64,000 bases of DNA from Chitinophagales bacterium (lineage in GTDB: Bacteria > Bacteroidota > Bacteroidia > Chitinophagales > Chitinophagaceae): positions 37,033 through 101,032 of the forward strand of contig JACJXR010000010.1 of assembly GCA_020636505.1 (NCBI GenBank). Direction: 5' to 3'. A program made the position numbers and the translations under genes. Positions 29,001-34,883 of this stretch are shown here, one piece after another. The notes under the pieces were generated by a model. That model did not search any database and was not told the origin of the DNA. It saw only the letters and a program-made list of their open reading frames with translations. Positions within the stretch are counted from its first letter, which is position 1; every line of letters begins with the position of its first letter.

Positions 29001-29300
29001 ATATGTACCATTCCAAGAGATATAGTTATAAACTCCCGCATAAGCGACTCCATCTACGGCATACTGCGCCCCAAACTGGTTTGAAGGAACACCAGCCTTT
29101 GCTGAACTACTATGACATGCATGAAAATAATCAGGAGATGCATTTGTAAACGACGACCATCCCGTACTTGCAGGTAGATTAAACAAACCAGTAGGACAAT
29201 AAAGAGTATCCTCAAAGCTCCCGTTAGGCACCATGTTAGGTTGCGCACCTGCTTGCAGGCAGCCTATAATAAACAATATGAGAATGAGGGCGCGCTTCAT
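26052..29300 (-). CDS. Giant Ig/PKD-repeat T9SS type A protein (copy 3)
   Basis: The start at 29300 is chosen because MKRALILILFIIGCLQAGAQ is the signal peptide shared with copy 1; the longer frame to 29345 adds only an unlikely extension. The 1082-residue product has the NMVPNGSFEDTLYCPTGL domain, seven or so Ig/PKD-like repeats (one or two more than copies 1 and 2), the APSVSITANPTGPVKEGIY modules and the tail LFPNPNTGKFVLSGSM. The N-terminal 1.2 kb is visibly richer in A+T than the repeat and tail regions, consistent with a mosaic origin. Confidence 0.8.
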   Translation of the reverse strand: MKRALILILFIIGCLQAGAQPNMVPNGSFEDTLYCPTGLFNLPASTGWSSFTNASPDYFHACHSSSAKAGVPSNQFGAQYAVDGVAYAGVYNYISWNGTYKELMQRTIIPLQLDAKYEVSMSVSLSDKSILATDGLGVFFFRNGPVQYNGFTIPAVSPQVSFTNYGSISNKSGWVRLVGTFVADSAYNHMAIGGFLLSNQMQIDTANGGTTYDSYYYIDSVVVRIMDTLSIGVTAYQLCILDSFDVDYYCRVKFNSNNVFTIQLSDSTGDFSSPIDIGSTMSDTSGLIRCAIPANVIPANGYRVRVVSSDIKDTSLSNVVDIRIDSLHPSKPNVTGDTSLCVGDTLNLIATASLATSWNWWCGAGNISDAAIVSIDSVLVSNQGYYIVQANRYGCKSDLDSVFVVVTQYPYFTAASNTPVCVGDTLHLGGNDFSPTGTAYSWTGPSGFSASQFDTSIINADSSMAGAYILTGLLAECVTTDTIMITVKPVPVFIGTSNAPLCSGGTLQFNASSSFSGVSYSWSGPNSFNSSVYNPSISGASPVHNGDYFVTGTLSGCTYDDTVSVTINIIPAKPTPAYNSPLCAGDTLKLATSTTTSGVTYSWTGPNSFTDTVQSPSIGNSTTTMSGVYTSTVTKDGCSNSDTTHVTVKPAPTPVTLSNNSSLCTGDTLKLNSTASTSGVTYSWSGPASFSANTQNTTRVNATPNMTGWYKMIVDMNGCVYADSTQAFIYPIPSISSIAGSNPLCIGDTLKLTTGNYSGATYSWSGPNNFNSTQRNPIKTNMSFADTGTYRLTIAANGCVSPQDSVRVSVNPQPFVVILANKDTLCVGDAVTFTALPNNVGGTPTYQWFVNAQFVSTGVSYTISTLKHNDVIRCDMTEYTKCANNFTDASNDIQMTVLPWLAPSVSITANPTGPVKEGIYIDFTAVSVNAGKTPQYQWKRNGADVIGAQSNIWSANTLNDNDSISVQIVSSYLCPLPTTAVSNSIKVHILTSVEDIEGAENMVLFPNPNTGKFVLSGSMPTGRYELNVVNTLGQKVYGGVADVKGSELKHEIELPEVSAGLYLLTVKDRLGNRVNIAFRVQK

Positions 29301-29380
29301 AGGATGATGGTGTGCTCCATATAAATATATGCAATATTGCTGCATTTATAAGGCATAGGCTCGCAGTTTCTTAATAAGTG

Positions 29381-29477
29381 GTTAACCGTTAACAACTTAC
29401 CGTGTTAACTGTTTTATAAGGCGTGGTTAACAGTACGCATATATTTGGAACAGGGGGGGGGGCATGTCGCATCTTTG
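29381..29477 (+). promoter_or_regulatory. Site A: phased GTTAAC array and promoter with poly-G spacer
   Basis: GTTAAC palindromes at 29381, 29388, 29404 and 29426; the last three helical positions (29404, 29415 degenerate, 29426) are 11 bp apart. From the last box there are 13 bp to a TTG (-33, 29445-29447), then 22 bp to CATCTTTG (-7, 29470-29477). The spacer contains ten consecutive G (29453-29462). Sites B, C and D have 21 bp at the same place. Transcription is predicted to begin near 29484, giving the 49-residue peptide gene an A/C-rich leader of ~119 nt with very few G. Confidence 0.7.
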
Positions 29478-29602
29478 TATTGTCAAACGACACAAACACA
29501 AAACAAAACACACGAAACCCACAGGCGTTTCAAAACAAAAAATAAAAACACAAAACACACACTCAAAACAAACACAACACAAAAACTAAAAAACACAAGA
29601 TC

Positions 29603-29752
29603 ATGCAAACCACATCTACCTACTACGCACACAACACTCAGGCAGAACAAACAACTACAACTGCCAAAGCTCACATCAGGAAAGAAGCATTTCAAAAGAT
29701 TTTATTGTTCGCAGGTATACTTGCTTGCATCGCTCTGGCGGTAAACATTTAA
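29603..29752 (+). CDS. 49-residue tail-anchored small membrane protein
   Basis: This short frame encodes a Thr/Gln-rich N-terminus (MQTTSTYYAHNTQAEQTTTT), a basic linker (AKAHIRKEAFQK) and a C-terminal hydrophobic helix (ILLFAGILACIALAVNI). The predicted orientation is a cytoplasmic head with a single membrane helix. Support for it being real: a promoter of the phased-array type at site A, a long A/C-rich leader of the kind found before well-translated Bacteroidota genes, and an elaborate terminator just after the stop codon. No homologue is recognised. Tail-anchored small proteins often modulate membrane complexes, but no function is claimed. Confidence 0.6.
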   Translation: MQTTSTYYAHNTQAEQTTTTAKAHIRKEAFQKILLFAGILACIALAVNI

Positions 29753-29756
29753 TGAT

Positions 29757-29826
29757 ATTAAATGCCGGGGCGTTTGTTCTGAGGTTTTCTTGCGATGATC
29801 TTCCTCAGCCCGGCATTAAATTTTTA
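29757..29826 (+). terminator. Structured terminator of the small membrane protein gene
   Basis: A 13-bp outer stem (ATTAAATGCCGGG, 29757-29769, with CCCGGCATTAAAT, 29809-29821) encloses a 6-bp inner stem (CTGAGG/CCTCAG, 29779-29784 and 29803-29808) with a 9-nt bulge on the 5' side only. TTTTT follows. It is larger than a simple terminator. A second hairpin, ATAAGAG-TTTCT-CTCTTAT, follows at 29826-29844, and GGCCTCC/GGAGGCC at 29862-29881. Confidence 0.65.
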
Positions 29827-29911
29827 TAAGAGTTTCTCTCTTATCCTCTATATGTAACGATGGCCTCCTTTCCAGGAGGCCTGACCGTTTTATGAAGCTT
29901 TCAACAAATAT

Positions 29912-31168
29912 TTATTGCACTACAAATCGCTTGGTGGCATCGACCGACTCACCTCTTAGTTTCAGGATATAATTGCCAGGCGGCAGGTCTGCTATCGGTA
30001 AGGTTTGTATGAATGTTTTTTCGCTGCGGTATGTATGTGTTTGCACTACTCTACCCTGCATATCGTATATGGATGTTTGCACATCCTGAGGTTTATCCAA
30101 TATTGCTTTTACAGTCAGCATACCATGGGCAGGAATCGGATATGCCAATACTTCACTCTTATTATCTTCAACTGTGGTTACGCTGTTGGGCCAGTATATC
30201 TCGTATATGTAAGTGAACTTATAGGTCAGTTCGGCAGAGGATGTGGGATTGTCCACATTATAGCTGAAGATATAAAGCGTGTCGGGCTGGTCGTAAATAT
30301 TGTATAATATCTCTCGTCTCCATGCTTTATTGAAGCTTGTACCTTTCAATACCTTGTGCGTTGTCGACAAGGTATCGCCCAATGAGTTGAAAACGTATTC
30401 GTCTTTCCACGTAGCGGTATATGTTTTCGTGGCGGTATCGTACAGTTTATTTATGCGTTGGTCGGGCTGCACATTCGTACCGCTGTATACATATTCAAAT
30501 TGAGTTCTGTTCATCCAAGCATTTGCAATGGAGTCCCACCATACCCAATCTTCCGAAATCAGCCTGTTCAAACTGTCATAGCCATATACATACTTTTCTA
30601 TCGGCAGAAAACCTTTCACAGTATCTCGAAATTTCAGTGTTTTTTCAGAAAGTCTATTCAATGAGTCGTAAGCATATTCCGTTCTACCCGTATCTGAAGT
30701 GTAGCCTGAATGTATGTCATGGCTACGAATATCCAATATCACCAAACGCTTTGCTGTATCATACACATAGTATGCGTAGTTGGTATACGGAGCACTTTTA
30801 AAGCGGTTGTAATAATAAGAAGAGGTCTGAAGCAAACCATTTGCATCATAGGTGTATTTACTCGAAGTATGTGTGGAGTAATACGTAGGATATTCATAAC
30901 TGCTGTAATCTTCTATGAGCAATCTGTCACTTCCATCGTATTTTTTTGTGTAATGTATATCCCAAGCCGAGTTGATGCGGAATACCCTTGAACTGTCGTA
31001 GTTGATAATGCCGTGTTTGTAATCGCTACTTCTGTCACCCGAATAATAAAACACCTGATTTGCATAAGTTGAGCCAAAGTACTCTGATATTATCTTTTGC
31101 AAACGAAAATTTTGCGCCTGAACGAAAACGGTGATAATTAAAAGCGGTATGAAAAGGAGACGTTTCAT
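29912..31168 (-). CDS. YD-repeat-like secreted protein with T9SS type A domain
   Basis: A 418-residue exported protein with signal peptide (…TVFVQAQ). The body contains repeated tyrosine/aspartate-rich motifs of the YD/RHS type (YTYDANGLLQTSSYY, YAYDSLNRLSEKTL, YGYDSLNRLISE), suggesting a beta-rich shell segment as in RHS/teneurin proteins. The tail is a T9SS type A domain (AYPIPAHGMLTVKA … LPPGNYILKLRGE). No toxin domain or RHS core boundary motif is present, so a plain surface protein is more likely than a polymorphic toxin. Confidence 0.75.
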   Translation of the reverse strand: MKRLLFIPLLIITVFVQAQNFRLQKIISEYFGSTYANQVFYYSGDRSSDYKHGIINYDSSRVFRINSAWDIHYTKKYDGSDRLLIEDYSSYEYPTYYSTHTSSKYTYDANGLLQTSSYYYNRFKSAPYTNYAYYVYDTAKRLVILDIRSHDIHSGYTSDTGRTEYAYDSLNRLSEKTLKFRDTVKGFLPIEKYVYGYDSLNRLISEDWVWWDSIANAWMNRTQFEYVYSGTNVQPDQRINKLYDTATKTYTATWKDEYVFNSLGDTLSTTHKVLKGTSFNKAWRREILYNIYDQPDTLYIFSYNVDNPTSSAELTYKFTYIYEIYWPNSVTTVEDNKSEVLAYPIPAHGMLTVKAILDKPQDVQTSIYDMQGRVVQTHTYRSEKTFIQTLPIADLPPGNYILKLRGESVDATKRFVVQ

Positions 31169-31254
31169 AAGAGTATAGGTTTACTATAAAAATACACATA
31201 TCAAGAACCTTCTCAATAGATTGCTCCTCTATGTGACAATTATATTACAATCGG

Positions 31255-32034
31255 CTATTGCTCTTTTTCTTCTTCTTTTGGACCGTGCAGCTCCACCGGA
31301 TCGCTCTTCTTGTTCTTGCGCATGCGCATGTTCAACATCTCCACACCAAAAGAGAAGGCCATGGCGAAGTATACATAGTTCTTGAGATGCATTTCGTGTG
31401 CACTTTCACTGTCCCAGCCTTCCACCAACAATACCATACCCACCATCACAAGGAATGACAGTGCCAACATCTTGAGCGTAGGATGCTTTTGTATGAAGTC
31501 GGCTATTTTTTTGCTGAATGTAAACATGATGATCATCGCAATGACAACAGCCACCATCATTATCTCCACATGCTTGGCGATACCTACGGCTGTTATCACA
31601 CTGTCGAAAGAGAATACTGTATCCACCAACACTATCTGAAACATAGCCGCTGCAAATGCTTGTGTCTTTTTACTCTTGGGCACATCCTCCTCATCACTAC
31701 CTTCCAGCTTATGGTGTATCTCTTTTACCGTCTTATACAACAGAAACAATCCACCCGCCAACATCACAAGACTGGCCATATCAAAACCTTTATCCCAAAG
31801 TGTGAACAGGGGTTTGCCTTTTTGCTTTATCAACCAACTGAGTGCCATCAACAGCAGTATACGTATGGCTATTCCTGCAAACATCCACACACGACGTGCC
31901 GCCAATTGCTTTTGCTCAGGCATACGCCCCATGATGATGGATACGAATATCACGTTGTCCACCCCTAGCACTATTTCCAGTACGGTCAGTGTAAGTAAAC
32001 TTATCAACGCATCGGCAGTGAGTAGTTCGCTCAT
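31255..32034 (-). CDS. TerC family integral membrane protein
   Basis: A 259-residue protein with seven hydrophobic segments. TerC hallmarks are LEIVLGVDNVIFVSII near the N-terminus and VDTVFSFDSVITAVG in the middle, both carrying the conserved membrane-embedded aspartates. TerC-family proteins are tied to tellurite resistance and to metal (notably Mn) export during membrane-protein metalation. It follows pyrD by 10 bp and is probably co-transcribed; the charged tail (KKSDPVELHGPKEEEKEQ) is cytoplasmic. Confidence 0.92.
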   Translation of the reverse strand: MSELLTADALISLLTLTVLEIVLGVDNVIFVSIIMGRMPEQKQLAARRVWMFAGIAIRILLLMALSWLIKQKGKPLFTLWDKGFDMASLVMLAGGLFLLYKTVKEIHHKLEGSDEEDVPKSKKTQAFAAAMFQIVLVDTVFSFDSVITAVGIAKHVEIMMVAVVIAMIIMFTFSKKIADFIQKHPTLKMLALSFLVMVGMVLLVEGWDSESAHEMHLKNYVYFAMAFSFGVEMLNMRMRKNKKSDPVELHGPKEEEKEQ

Positions 32035-32044
32035 GCTTTATGTT

Positions 32045-33064
32045 TTACAGTCCTTTACAAATGTTTTTGGCAATTGCAGGCCCTTCGTATATGAAGCCTG
32101 TGTACACTTGTACCAATGATGCTCCCGCTTCCAACTTTTCAATGGCATCTTCCGCCGTGTATACACCACCTACCGCAATGATAGGAAAGCTGCCCTCACT
32201 CTTATCGGCAATGTACTTTATCACTTCTGTTGCACGTTTGCGTACAGGCTTGCCACTCAGTCCGCCTGCACCGATGGCTTCCACCTCTGTTGACGGCGTA
32301 TTCAATCCACTACGGTCGATGGTGGTGTTGGTGGCTACCAAGCCTTGTATGCCCGTCTCTTTTACAATGTCTATGATATCGTCCAGTTGACTGTCGGTAA
32401 GGTCGGGTGCTATTTTCAGCAGCAAAGGTTTGGGATTGCCCAGCTCTTTGTTCAATTCATTGAGCCTATTCAATATGCGCATCAACGGCTCTTTGTCCTG
32501 CAACTCGCGCAAACCGGGTGTATTGGGGCTGCTCACATTCACCACGAAATAGTCCACCACATCGTACAGGTCGCGGAAACAAGCAACATAATCGTCCAAC
32601 GCATTTTCATTTGGTGTCACTTTATTCTTACCGATATTTCCACCAATGATGAGGTTTTCCTTGCGGTCCTTCAACCTGTGTGCTGCCACTTCGGAGCCTT
32701 GGTTGTTGAAACCCATACGGTTGATGAGCGCTTCGTCGGCAGGAAGGCGAAAAAGCCTCGGCTTGTCGTTACCCGGTTGCGGGCGAGGAGTTACCGTGCC
32801 TATCTCTACAAATCCGAACCCGAGCGTGGACAATTCGTCCGTCCAACGGGCATCTTTGTCGAAACCCGCAGCCAAACCCACAGGGTTCGGAAACTTGATG
32901 CCCCACAGCTCTCGCTCCAGTCTTGCATCCTTCAGCGTGAACAGCTTTTTGAATATCCAACGGGATATGCCGAACTTATACATGAACGTCAGCATGCCCA
33001 TTATCATGTAGTGTACACGTTCGGGAGGAATTTGAAAGAGGATCTTGCGGAGCAATGAGTACAT
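32045..33064 (-). CDS. pyrD: Dihydroorotate dehydrogenase (quinone), class 2
   Basis: A 339-residue FMN enzyme of pyrimidine biosynthesis that oxidises dihydroorotate to orotate and passes electrons to quinone. The N-terminal helices for membrane/quinone association are present (residues 1-40), then NPVGLAAGFDKDARW, GFGFVEIGTVTPRPQPGN, INRMGFNNQG, VVNVSSPNTPGLRELQ with the catalytic serine, and the FMN-phosphate segment GGVYTAEDAIEKLEAGASLVQVYTG. Class 2 length and motifs are typical. It diverges from the secreted protein gene at 33154. Confidence 0.97.
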   Translation of the reverse strand: MYSLLRKILFQIPPERVHYMIMGMLTFMYKFGISRWIFKKLFTLKDARLERELWGIKFPNPVGLAAGFDKDARWTDELSTLGFGFVEIGTVTPRPQPGNDKPRLFRLPADEALINRMGFNNQGSEVAAHRLKDRKENLIIGGNIGKNKVTPNENALDDYVACFRDLYDVVDYFVVNVSSPNTPGLRELQDKEPLMRILNRLNELNKELGNPKPLLLKIAPDLTDSQLDDIIDIVKETGIQGLVATNTTIDRSGLNTPSTEVEAIGAGGLSGKPVRKRATEVIKYIADKSEGSFPIIAVGGVYTAEDAIEKLEAGASLVQVYTGFIYEGPAIAKNICKGL

Positions 33065-33153
33065 GGGCGCAAAGATACACTAAGCTAATTGTATGTTTTT
33101 TAACATTTTCACATCAGTTGTCAACAGGCTTATCGCTTATCTTTAACCTGTAT

Positions 33154-33888
33154 ATGCGCGGATTTTTTACTCTTTTGAGCGTTATTGGCATGTGGATGAC
33201 GCATACGGTTGTATGCGCTCAACAAAGCATGGAGGGGCAGATACTTGACGTGGGCGACAGAGAGCCGATACGAGGAGTGGCCATTACCAACGTATATACC
33301 AGCGACAGACAAACAAGCGACATAGAGGGACATTTCAGAGTGGAAGTTAAGGCGGGCGAGTTGGTGGAGTTTAGAAAAGAAGGATATAAAATACTCAGAG
33401 TAAGAGTGCCCAACGGAAAGTTGCCTTCATATTTCCGTGTGATGATGCAAGAGCAAGGCACCGATGTGGTGGACTATGTGAATGCACGCGGGGCAGCCCC
33501 CGATTACAAGACCGACAGTGTCAGGTATTACATGCTCTACAAAGAGACTTTGGAATTTTCTCGACTTTCAGGGCTCGAAGCAATACAACACCCTTTCAGC
33601 GCCATGAGCAAGAAGAACCGACAGATATGGGCGTTTCAAGAAGAGTATGCCTACCATCAACAACAGAAGTTCATCGACTATGCCTTCAACAAAGACTTGG
33701 TGCATAAGATCACCGGGTTTGAGGGCGACAGTTTGGCCACATACATGCACTTGTACCGTCCCACATACACACAGCTGCGCATGATGAACGAATACACTTA
33801 TTACAACTACATTAAAAACACATCGGACGCCTACCGCGATCGTGGTATCAAGCCGAAAAGCACGCATACCCCACGCTCATTCCATTAA
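33154..33888 (+). CDS. Secreted protein with carboxypeptidase-regulatory-like domain
   Basis: I choose the ATG at 33154, which starts a signal peptide (MRGFFTLLSVIGMWMTHTVVCAQ); the frame extends back to 33055 but that would overlap the pyrD start. The 244-residue product has an N-terminal CarboxypepD_reg-like beta sandwich (MEGQILDVGDREPIRGVAITN … SDIEGHFRVEV, residues ~25-105) and a Tyr-rich helical C-terminal part (RLSGLEAIQHPFSAMSKKNRQ). Such proteins are common near Bacteroidota outer-membrane systems. The C-terminal basic tail is unusual. The substrate is unknown. Confidence 0.75.
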   Translation: MRGFFTLLSVIGMWMTHTVVCAQQSMEGQILDVGDREPIRGVAITNVYTSDRQTSDIEGHFRVEVKAGELVEFRKEGYKILRVRVPNGKLPSYFRVMMQEQGTDVVDYVNARGAAPDYKTDSVRYYMLYKETLEFSRLSGLEAIQHPFSAMSKKNRQIWAFQEEYAYHQQQKFIDYAFNKDLVHKITGFEGDSLATYMHLYRPTYTQLRMMNEYTYYNYIKNTSDAYRDRGIKPKSTHTPRSFH

Positions 33889-33987
33889 CGGCAACCTGCT
33901 GTTAACAACTGCTCCGGTCTTTGTTTTCGGACACACCACTCATTTTCACAATTGACTGATAATCAAATTATTAAAACAATTTCTTTT

Positions 33988-34071
33988 GTTAACCGCTTGT
34001 TAACCGCTTGCAAATCGTTCGTTAACAATATTGATTTCTTTGGCTATGGAGGTGCCTTGAGGACATCTTTG
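33988..34071 (+). promoter_or_regulatory. Site B: phased GTTAAC array and promoter
   Basis: Boxes at 33988, 33999, (degenerate GCAAAT at 34010) and 34021, exactly 11 bp apart. Then 13 bp, TTG at 34040-34042, 21 bp and CATCTTTG at 34064-34071. It shares the block TTGTTAACCGCTTGTTAACC with the reverse complement of site E. The predicted leader (about 34078-34166) is A/C-rich and contains a CCGGG/CCCGG hairpin near 34139-34156. An isolated GTTAAC at 33901 lies further upstream. Confidence 0.7.
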
Positions 34072-34166
34072 TAGTCAGAGTAGAATTTTCTGCTCTTCAA
34101 CCAAACAACTGAAAAAACAAAACAACAAACAGACTTGCCGGGCATATTCCCCGGACAAAACAAAAA

Positions 34167-34373
34167 ATGATGATTATGGAACTCGAAATAGCGCAGAAGA
34201 TATACAGCGGCAAGTACCGCGAGCGCATGGCGTTCGAGTACTACCTGTCAATTCTCGAAAGTGGTTTTAATTTGTTGAAACGCGAGAAGGCAACAAAGAG
34301 GCAATGTAGTAAGGAAGAACGTGATGCGATGAAAATGGCTCTTGAATACAATCTGGAATCTATGTTCTCTTAA
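34167..34373 (+). CDS. 68-residue cytosolic helical protein
   Basis: MMIMELEIAQKIYSGKYRER opens a mostly helical, charged protein (KREKATKRQCSKEERDAMKMA) with no signal peptide or membrane segment. The true start may be the third ATG (34176). It is driven by the site B promoter, has an A/C-rich leader and is followed by a strong terminator, so the transcription unit looks deliberate even though the protein is not recognised. Confidence 0.6.
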   Translation: MMIMELEIAQKIYSGKYRERMAFEYYLSILESGFNLLKREKATKRQCSKEERDAMKMALEYNLESMFS

Positions 34374-34423
34374 TAGAGTGGCAAATAATTTTGGTTAACC
34401 ACAAAACAAAAAAGAGAAAGGCA

Positions 34424-34447
34424 AGCAGGTATCACCTGCTTTTTTTA
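34424..34447 (+). terminator. Rho-independent terminator
   Basis: AGCAGGT, loop ATC, ACCTGCT, followed by TTTTTT. It ends the 68-residue protein transcript. Confidence 0.9.
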
Positions 34448-34456
34448 TGCATTTAT

Positions 34457-34481
34457 GGGCCGCTGCCAATGGCAGCGGCCC
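34457..34481 (-). terminator. Strong hairpin, probably terminator of the PID-CTERM gene
   Basis: GGGCCGCTGCC, loop AAT, GGCAGCGGCCC (11-bp perfect stem). It lies between convergent genes and immediately after the previous terminator. The T-run in the minus direction is poor. Confidence 0.6.
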
Positions 34482-34540
34482 ATACTATTTAATACTTGTT
34501 GACCTGTGTAAGGTTCGATACGACAATGAGTGGGCGACAA

Positions 34541-34855
34541 TTACTTGTCATTCTTATTCTTTGCTTTCTTATCTCTAAGCCTCTTTATTCCGTAAGCCAC
34601 ACCTGCAGCTCCCAAAAATCCCAAACCACCGTCTAATGGAATGTCGTTACAATCATTATTCCACGCATCATCGTCACAGTTGTAATAACCGTCATCGTCA
34701 TCATTCCAGTTATTGCAAGTACTGTCGCTTCCGCCGCCTGCACCCCAAGTGTACACGTCGTTGTTAAAACCCGGGCCGCCGCCGACAACCCTAAACGGTT
34801 GTATCAAGCATGATATGGAAAGTACCCAGATGGCAATTGTTGTTAAAACTCTCAT
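34541..34855 (-). CDS. Short PID-CTERM-like sorted protein, Asp/Asn-rich
   Basis: A 104-residue exported protein. The signal segment is residues 1-25, followed by a low-complexity acidic mature region (NNWNDDDDGYYNCDDDAWNN) with several cysteines. The C-terminus is IPLDGGLGFLGAAGVAYGIK followed by the basic tail KRLRDKKAKNKNDK: a short motif, a hydrophobic helix and positive residues. This matches the PID-CTERM type of exosortase-like sorting signal described for Bacteroidota. The acidic tract could bind cations. No sortase/exosortase is seen in the window. Confidence 0.75.
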   Translation of the reverse strand: MRVLTTIAIWVLSISCLIQPFRVVGGGPGFNNDVYTWGAGGGSDSTCNNWNDDDDGYYNCDDDAWNNDCNDIPLDGGLGFLGAAGVAYGIKRLRDKKAKNKNDK

Positions 34856-34883
34856 TGTCGTGTGTTTTTTATTTATGTTTTTA

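Noticed and set aside
29453..29462. Poly-G tract as a pure assembly artefact
   Set aside because: Possible, but the flanking promoter elements fit the pattern of three other sites; I kept it as a finding with read-level checking proposed.
29912..31168. YD-like repeats as a polymorphic toxin
   Set aside because: No RHS core boundary, protease or toxin domain, and no immunity gene; it ends in a T9SS tail.
34394..34399. Single GTTAAC just after the 68-residue gene
   Set aside because: An isolated box without neighbours at 11-bp steps or promoter elements.
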